A stretch of 64,000 nucleotides of DNA from Shouchella sp047238345. GTDB lineage: Bacteria > Bacillota > Bacilli > Bacillales > Bacillaceae_D. The notes below the pieces were generated by a model, which made no database searches, was not told the DNA's origin, and saw only the letters and a list, made by a program, of their open reading frames with translations. Numbering within the stretch: position 1 is the stretch's first letter; every line of letters begins with the position of its first letter. The stretch is taken from contig NZ_JBDFMQ010000001.1 in the NCBI RefSeq assembly GCF_047238345.1, forward strand, positions 558,001 to 622,000, read 5' to 3'. This document shows positions 59,353-64,000 of this stretch, in pieces. A program made the position numbers and the translations under genes.

Positions 59353-59510
59353 AATCTGTCGACGTAGAAGAAACAGAACAAATGCCCAAGTGGTTCCTGC
59401 AATTACGAGAAAAGCTACTGAAAAAGACTAAAGAATACCGATCCTCGTTTGAAGCCCAATTAAATTAAAAAGATCTGATTAACCTATAAAAAAGAAAGTA
59501 GGTTTTCTCC

Positions 59511-60278
59511 ATTAAAAAAGCAGATGCAACGACAAAGCAAAAACTCTTGCCTATGTTCGAAGGTATGGCTGACACCGTCATTCTCTCCTGTTTACAAGGG
59601 CATATGGGAGACGCATGGGTGAACAATCAGGAAAGCCCAACAGCTGCTCAAGTAAAAGTAGGGATGTTTTCTTACTTTGCAGGTGACGCCAATGCAAAAG
59701 AGGCGGAGACACTGTTACGCAACCTTCCTAAAGATGCACTGGTTATCGTTCATACAGATGAATGGAAAAAGCGAATCGAAACCATCTATAAAGGGAGATT
59801 CAATAAGTTTGATCGCCATCGCTTTAAACAGGACGACGCGCTGTTAGACGTTGCATATCTCAAAGGGTTTTTAACGAATCTACCTGGAGGGTATGAACTA
59901 AAACGAATCGATTCGGCGATCGCAAACAAACCTTCTTTACAAGCAATCTCAGAGTATTTTACCTGCAATTTCGACTCGATAGATGATTTTTTAAATAGAG
60001 GCATTGGGTATGCGATTCTCCACGACGGAAAAGTGGTCAGCGGTGCTACGTCATTCAGCATTTATGATGAGGGAATTGAAGTAGAAGTCGGTACGCACGA
60101 AGGTCATCGCAAAAAAGGTCTGGCAACGATTGCCTCAGCAGCCTTGCTAGTAGATTGTCTGGAACATAGGAAGTATCCAAGCTGGGATGCAGCAAATGCA
60201 GAATCGGTTAAGCTTGCTAAACGACTTGGCTATGTCTATGAAGAAACTTACGAGACGTATTATATTAACAATCGGTAG
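59511..60278 (+). CDS. GNAT acetyltransferase (GNAT_acetyltran family)
   Basis: The protein has a GNAT core in its C-terminal half: GYAILHDGKVVSGATSFSIYDEGIEVEVGTHEGHRKKGLATIASAALLVDCLEHRKYPSWDAANAESVKLAKRLGY. The N-terminal half is longer than in ordinary GNATs, as in PF12746 members. The start is uncertain: the frame reads back from the TTG at 59547 (MPMFEGMA) to ATT at 59511 (IKKADATTKQK), behind AGTAGG. The upstream extension has the charged helical look of the family's N-terminus, so ATT is preferred, giving 255 residues. Substrate unknown. Confidence 0.75.
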   Translation: MKKADATTKQKLLPMFEGMADTVILSCLQGHMGDAWVNNQESPTAAQVKVGMFSYFAGDANAKEAETLLRNLPKDALVIVHTDEWKKRIETIYKGRFNKFDRHRFKQDDALLDVAYLKGFLTNLPGGYELKRIDSAIANKPSLQAISEYFTCNFDSIDDFLNRGIGYAILHDGKVVSGATSFSIYDEGIEVEVGTHEGHRKKGLATIASAALLVDCLEHRKYPSWDAANAESVKLAKRLGYVYEETYETYYINNR

Positions 60279-60418
60279 AATGAGAGAAGGGCTTCCAAGA
60301 ATTTTTGTGGAAAAAAATACCTTGAAAAGAATGGTGATGCTTTAGTTTCAGCTATGTATAATGTGAGTAAGCATAGATTGCTAGACTTATATTCATAGTA
60401 GTGAAAGTGAGGACTGCC

Positions 60419-61381
60419 ATGTCATTATTGGAAAAAATGTTAGCGCTTACGGAAGAAGAACGGGAGACGCTTCAATATCGTCAAGTGATGCAGGCTCGCT
60501 ATACGTCAAAGCAAAGTTTCATTATCGAGGCGAACAAATTCCTTGCCCCTGGTTCGGAGATCATGGTTCGTAAACATACACGGTTTATTGATTTCCCGAA
60601 GCATCGGCATGACTACATTGAACTTAATTATGTGTATAACGGAAGTTTAAAACAGAAAATTGGTGAACAGGATGTTCATTTAAAAAAAGGTGAACTTGTT
60701 GTTTTAAATCAGCATATTGAGCACCAAATTGATGCGTGTGATACAGAAGATATCGTCATCAATTTTATTATTCAGCCTTCTTTTTTTAATTTTATTTTCT
60801 CGTTTTTGAATGTTGAAGGTCCGCTTTATTCATTTCTTATAGACAGTGTTCACGGCGGTAACGGGTTTGGACAATTTCTTTACTTTAAGTGTGCGGAAGA
60901 GGAATCGATTCAAATGTTGTTACAAAAAATGGTGGAAGAGATTATGAATCCGGATGCGTTTTCCCAAGCAACCACGAAGCTACACGTCGGTATGTTAATT
61001 ATTGAACTGACAAAGAAAGCGGATACATTAGAAGGGGATTATGAAGGGACGTTACAAAATCAATGGCTAAGAGAAGCACTTTCCTATATCCATGAACAAT
61101 ACAAGCAAGCGACGCTAACTGAACTGTCCGCACGGCTAAATCAACCGCATTATTTATTAAGTAAGCTCATAAAGAAGCGGACTGGCAAGACGTTTAAAGC
61201 AATCTTACAGGAGAAAAGACTTGATATAGCAAGGGAAATGCTTGTGCAGTCAGATCTCCCCGTTTCAGTCATAGCCGAAGAGGTCGGTTATGATAACTTT
61301 AGCTATTTCTATCAAATTTTCAAGAAAAAATTCGAGCAGACGCCGCTGGCATATCGGAAAAGACAAGCTCCCCAAGAGTAA
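60419..61381 (+). CDS. AraC-family regulator with cupin sensor domain
   Basis: The 320-residue protein has an N-terminal cupin (HRHDYIELNYVYNGSLKQKIGEQDVHLKKGELVVLNQHIEHQI) that likely binds a sugar, and a C-terminal AraC HTH pair (LRQ-like WLREALSYIHEQYKQATLTELSARLNQPHYLLSKLIKKRTGKTFKAILQEKRLDIAREMLVQSDLPVSVIAEEVGYDNFSYFYQIFKKKFEQTPLAYRK). ATG at 60419 follows AGTGAGGA. It lies just upstream of rhaB on the same strand and is the probable rhamnose-operon regulator. Confidence 0.85.
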   Translation: MSLLEKMLALTEEERETLQYRQVMQARYTSKQSFIIEANKFLAPGSEIMVRKHTRFIDFPKHRHDYIELNYVYNGSLKQKIGEQDVHLKKGELVVLNQHIEHQIDACDTEDIVINFIIQPSFFNFIFSFLNVEGPLYSFLIDSVHGGNGFGQFLYFKCAEEESIQMLLQKMVEEIMNPDAFSQATTKLHVGMLIIELTKKADTLEGDYEGTLQNQWLREALSYIHEQYKQATLTELSARLNQPHYLLSKLIKKRTGKTFKAILQEKRLDIAREMLVQSDLPVSVIAEEVGYDNFSYFYQIFKKKFEQTPLAYRKRQAPQE

Positions 61382-61399
61382 AAGGGAGCTTGTCTTTTT
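61364..61399 (+). terminator. terminator of the AraC gene
   Basis: CAAGCTCCC/GGGAGCTTG stem, then TCTTTTTTT. It separates the regulator from the rha operon. Confidence 0.85.
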
Positions 61400-61456
61400 T
61401 TGTTAAGAGGCACATAACGACAGTTTTTAGATGAATAGCGCCATAGTGCTTTTGTT

Positions 61457-61470
61457 TGTAAACGCTTAAT
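61457..61470 (+). promoter_or_regulatory. cre-like site before rhaB
   Basis: TGTAAACGCTTAAT fits the cre consensus TGWAANCGNTNWCA at all but the final two positions, 41-54 bases before the start of rhaB. Confidence 0.55.
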
Positions 61471-61510
61471 ATGAAGGCACAATCTCCTTGAGAAAACGAG
61501 GTGGAACCAT

Positions 61511-62941
61511 TTGATCAAATCAAGGTTAGCTGTAGACATCGGGGCATCCAGCGGTAGAGTAATGGCTGGGTGGACAACGGGACACAATTTGGAGCTCAAA
61601 GAAGTCCATCGGTTTAAAAACGGGGCAACGCTAAAAGAAGGTTATTTCTGCTGGGACATTGACTACTTGTATGAGCAAATTAAACGAGGTATTAAAGCAA
61701 GTGTGGAGCAAGGCTTAAATCCAACAAGCATTGGAATTAACACGTGGGCGGTTGATTTTGTCTTGTTGGATGAACACGATCATCGGTTAACGGAAGCCGT
61801 GTCCTACCGTGATGCGCGGACTGATGGGATCATGGAAGACGTGATCGATGTTTACGGCAAAGAAGTCCTTTATGAGCGGACGGGTATTGCGTTTCAACCG
61901 TTTAACACGCTCTATCAATTGTTAGCTATAAAGAGAAGCCAGCCTGACATACTTGAGAATGCGCAAACGTTTTTAATGGTACCGGATTATCTACATTTTC
62001 TATTAACAGGAAGAAAGACAAACGAATACACCAATGCTACAACAACGCAGTTAATGAACGCGTTTACAAAAAAGTGGGATGAAGACTTACTAACAGAAAT
62101 GGGTTTACCGACGCACATTTTTCAGGACATTCATTTACCTGGGACGAAGCTGGGTCCACTTAAAGCTGACTTACAGCGAGAGTTAGGCGTGAGTCTTGAT
62201 GTAATCTTGCCGGCTACCCACGATACAGCATCGGCGATCGCTGCTGTTCCTGAATGGCAGACGTCTCTTTACATTAGTTCAGGCACGTGGTCACTCATTG
62301 GCATCGAAAATCCGTTCCCTATTTGTATAACGAAAGCGATGAACGATAACTTCACAAATGAAGGCGGTGTCAACTATCGCTTTCGGTTTTTGAAAAACAT
62401 TATGGGCTTGTGGATGATTCAAGAAGTGCAGCGTCTTCTCCCTGACGAGTGGAGCTTTGCTGATCTGGCAAAGGAGAGTCAAACGTCCACCTACTCTGGA
62501 AAAGTAGATGTTGATCAGCGTCGGTTTTTAAAGCCAGACAATATGATTGATGAGATTCAGTCTGCCTGTCGTGAAGCTGAACAAGAAATTCCTACTTCAC
62601 CAGGTGACTTAGCAAAATGCATCTATGAGAGTTTGGCAGTTAGTTATGAAAAAGCAATAAAGCAGATTGAGGAAACGATTGAGCGAACGTATGAACAGAT
62701 TCACATTATTGGCGGAGGTTCTCAGAACGCCCAGCTCAATCAGCTGCTTGCAGATCGAACGGGTAAAACGGTGCTTGCTGGGCCGAGCGAAGCGACGGCA
62801 GTAGGCAATCTGTTGATGCAATGGATTGCGGCTGGCGAAATCGTTTCGTTGGAAGAAGGTCGATCAATGATAAAACAGTCGTTTCAAGTAGAAGAATATC
62901 AACCGCAAAGGAGCGAGCAACGCTATGCAGACAAGGTTTGA
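61511..62941 (+). CDS. rhaB: rhamnulokinase
   Basis: The 476-residue FGGY-family sugar kinase starts with TTG (GAGGTGG 6 bases before). Marks: AVDIGASSGRVMAG (phosphate 1 loop), SYRDARTDGIM, PATHDTASAIAAVP (adenosine loop), YISSGTWSLIGIE and GGGSQNAQLNQLLADRTGKTVLAGPSEATAVGNLL. RhaB phosphorylates L-rhamnulose. Its stop overlaps the rhaA ATG. It forms the rha operon with the AraC regulator upstream. Confidence 0.93.
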   Translation: MIKSRLAVDIGASSGRVMAGWTTGHNLELKEVHRFKNGATLKEGYFCWDIDYLYEQIKRGIKASVEQGLNPTSIGINTWAVDFVLLDEHDHRLTEAVSYRDARTDGIMEDVIDVYGKEVLYERTGIAFQPFNTLYQLLAIKRSQPDILENAQTFLMVPDYLHFLLTGRKTNEYTNATTTQLMNAFTKKWDEDLLTEMGLPTHIFQDIHLPGTKLGPLKADLQRELGVSLDVILPATHDTASAIAAVPEWQTSLYISSGTWSLIGIENPFPICITKAMNDNFTNEGGVNYRFRFLKNIMGLWMIQEVQRLLPDEWSFADLAKESQTSTYSGKVDVDQRRFLKPDNMIDEIQSACREAEQEIPTSPGDLAKCIYESLAVSYEKAIKQIEETIERTYEQIHIIGGGSQNAQLNQLLADRTGKTVLAGPSEATAVGNLLMQWIAAGEIVSLEEGRSMIKQSFQVEEYQPQRSEQRYADKV

Positions 62942-64000
62942 AAGTGCAAAAGAGCAGTACGAACGATTAGGAGTGGATGTAGAGGCGGCATTTGAAAAAG
63001 TGTCACGCGTCCCGATTTCCGTTCATTGCTGGCAAGGCGATGATTTGCGCGGTACGGAAACCGTTCAAAATGAATTATCAGGTGGCATTGATGTCACAGG
63101 AAATCATCCAGGTCGTGCCCGTAATGGCGATGAGCTGCGTGCGGATCTTGAAAAAGCACTAAGCCTGATTCCAGGGAAACACCGCGTCAATCTTCATGCG
63201 ATGTATGCAGAAACGGATGGAGTTGTCGTTGAACGGGACGAGATTAAACCGGAGCATTTCAAAAAGTGGGTCGATTGGGCGAAGAAACTTGGCATTGGTC
63301 TTGATTTTAATCCAACTGTTTTTGGTCATCCGAAGGCAGATGATGGCTTAACGCTTGCCCATCCGGACAAAGACATTCGCATGTTTTGGATTAACCACTG
63401 TAAAGCAAGCCGAGAAATCGCGGCTTATTTCGCAAAAGAACTGGGCAGTCCTTCACTCGTTAACATTTGGGTACCTGACGGCTATAAGGATACGCCTAGT
63501 GACCGCTTGACACCTAGACGTCGCCTGAAAGAGTCCCTTGATGCGATTTATGAGGTGGGCTATGATTCGTCACTAGTCATCGATGCTGTGGAGAGCAAAC
63601 TGTTCGGGATCGGTTCAGAAGCATTCGTTGTCGGGTCGCATGAATTCTACATGAATTATGCAAATCAGAGCGGCAAACTGTGCTTGCTTGATACGGGGCA
63701 TTTTCATCCGACGGAAATGGTTTCAAATAAATTATCGGCGATGTTGCTGTTTCATGACCAACTGGCGTTACATGTCTCACGTCCTGTCCGTTGGGATAGC
63801 GATCATGTCGTCACCTTTGACGATGAGCTGAAGGAAATTGCGATTGAACTTGTTCGGAATGATGCACTTGACCGAGTCAATATCGGACTTGATTTCTTTG
63901 ATGCCAGTATTAATCGTGTCGCAGCATGGGCTATCGGGACACGTAATATGGTTAAAGCGCTCTTAAATGCAGCACTTATGCCGCATGATTATATGAAGAA
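62925..64000 (+). CDS. rhaA: L-rhamnose isomerase (partial, cut by window end)
   Basis: From ATG 62925, with AAAGGAG upstream and a 17-base overlap with rhaB, 358 codons are visible before the window ends. The sequence shows RhaA motifs: WQGDDLRGTET, LHAMYAETDG, DFNPTVFGHPKADDGLTLAHPD, WVPDGYKDTPSDRLTPRRRLKESLD, LVIDAVESKLFGIGSEAFVVGSHEFYMNYA, DTGHFHPTEMVSNKLS, LDFFDASINRVAAW. RhaA isomerises L-rhamnose to L-rhamnulose. Confidence 0.93.
   Translation, partial: MQTRFESAKEQYERLGVDVEAAFEKVSRVPISVHCWQGDDLRGTETVQNELSGGIDVTGNHPGRARNGDELRADLEKALSLIPGKHRVNLHAMYAETDGVVVERDEIKPEHFKKWVDWAKKLGIGLDFNPTVFGHPKADDGLTLAHPDKDIRMFWINHCKASREIAAYFAKELGSPSLVNIWVPDGYKDTPSDRLTPRRRLKESLDAIYEVGYDSSLVIDAVESKLFGIGSEAFVVGSHEFYMNYANQSGKLCLLDTGHFHPTEMVSNKLSAMLLFHDQLALHVSRPVRWDSDHVVTFDDELKEIAIELVRNDALDRVNIGLDFFDASINRVAAWAIGTRNMVKALLNAALMPHDYMK

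Noticed and set aside
59372..59467. Frame with a helical basic stretch (PKWFLQLREKLLKKTKEY) before the GNAT gene
   Set aside because: It could be the end of a lost gene; no start, no family, not enough to list.
1..64000. rRNA, tRNA, transposase and prophage genes
   Set aside because: None recognised on either strand; no riboswitch aptamer was recognised either, though I cannot run a covariance search.

Overview
The window looks like chromosomal DNA of a low-GC, endospore-forming Bacillaceae. The gene content fits an alkaliphilic Alkalihalobacillus/Shouchella-type bacterium: DesK/DesR with a Des desaturase, Rap/Phr, an Sda-like checkpoint protein, CcpA-type cre sites, GntR/YtrA-type ABC operons and a type I-C CRISPR repeat. 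Genes have strong AGGAGG-type ribosome binding sites and several GTG/TTG starts. This placement is an inference; no rRNA or tRNA gene is visible to anchor it.

Layout. 0-5.5 kb: a nucleoside deaminase, VanZ-like and NTF2-like proteins, then a minus-strand run of a quinone-oxidoreductase-like dehydrogenase, an adenosylhomocysteinase-like NAD protein and an Orn/Lys/Arg decarboxylase-fold enzyme. 5.9-9.1 kb: a sugar ABC importer (lipoprotein plus two permeases, no ATPase) behind a cre site. 9.1-15.7 kb: SDR, methyltransferase, GNAT, SBF-type transporter, transaldolase and ATP-grasp genes. 16.1-21.6 kb: a five-gene glycan operon with two paralogous glycosyltransferases, a GNAT/class V aminotransferase fusion, and RfbF- and RfbG-type enzymes for CDP-4-keto-6-deoxyglucose. 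21.9-24.7 kb: an agr-type quorum-sensing operon in the order C-B-D-A, with an unreported-by-size 40-residue precursor that has no cysteine. 25.1-26.6 kb: a Phr-like peptide gene and a rap gene broken by a nonsense codon. 27-29.4 kb: cytidine deaminase, CitMHS transporter and an unknown protein. 29.75-32.48 kb: a cas-less, decaying type I-C CRISPR array whose last two repeats lie beyond an inserted phosphotransferase gene and a Fic gene.

32.5-43 kb: a DASS transporter, HAD and APH genes with a Nudix relic, a Pmt/Ytr-like double ABC operon with its GntR regulator, a DnaA-box cluster at 41.0-41.1 kb, an amidohydrolase with a GNAT gene, and a 105-bp palindromic element. 43.4-55.4 kb: an AEC transporter, threonine synthase, an ABC exporter with an XRE-AbrB regulator, small membrane proteins, a nucleoside hydrolase, an Sda-like protein and an AlkC/AlkD-like repair protein. 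55.5-58.9 kb: a small gene under a Fur-like box, then des-desK-desR with a palindromic operator. 58.9-64 kb: VOC, GNAT and AraC-type proteins, and a rhamnose operon (rhaB, rhaA cut by the window end) behind a cre site.

The most interesting parts are the peptide-signalling stretch (agr with a serine-type autoinducer next to rap/phr), the glycan operon with its fusion enzyme, the split CRISPR locus, and the DnaA-box cluster.
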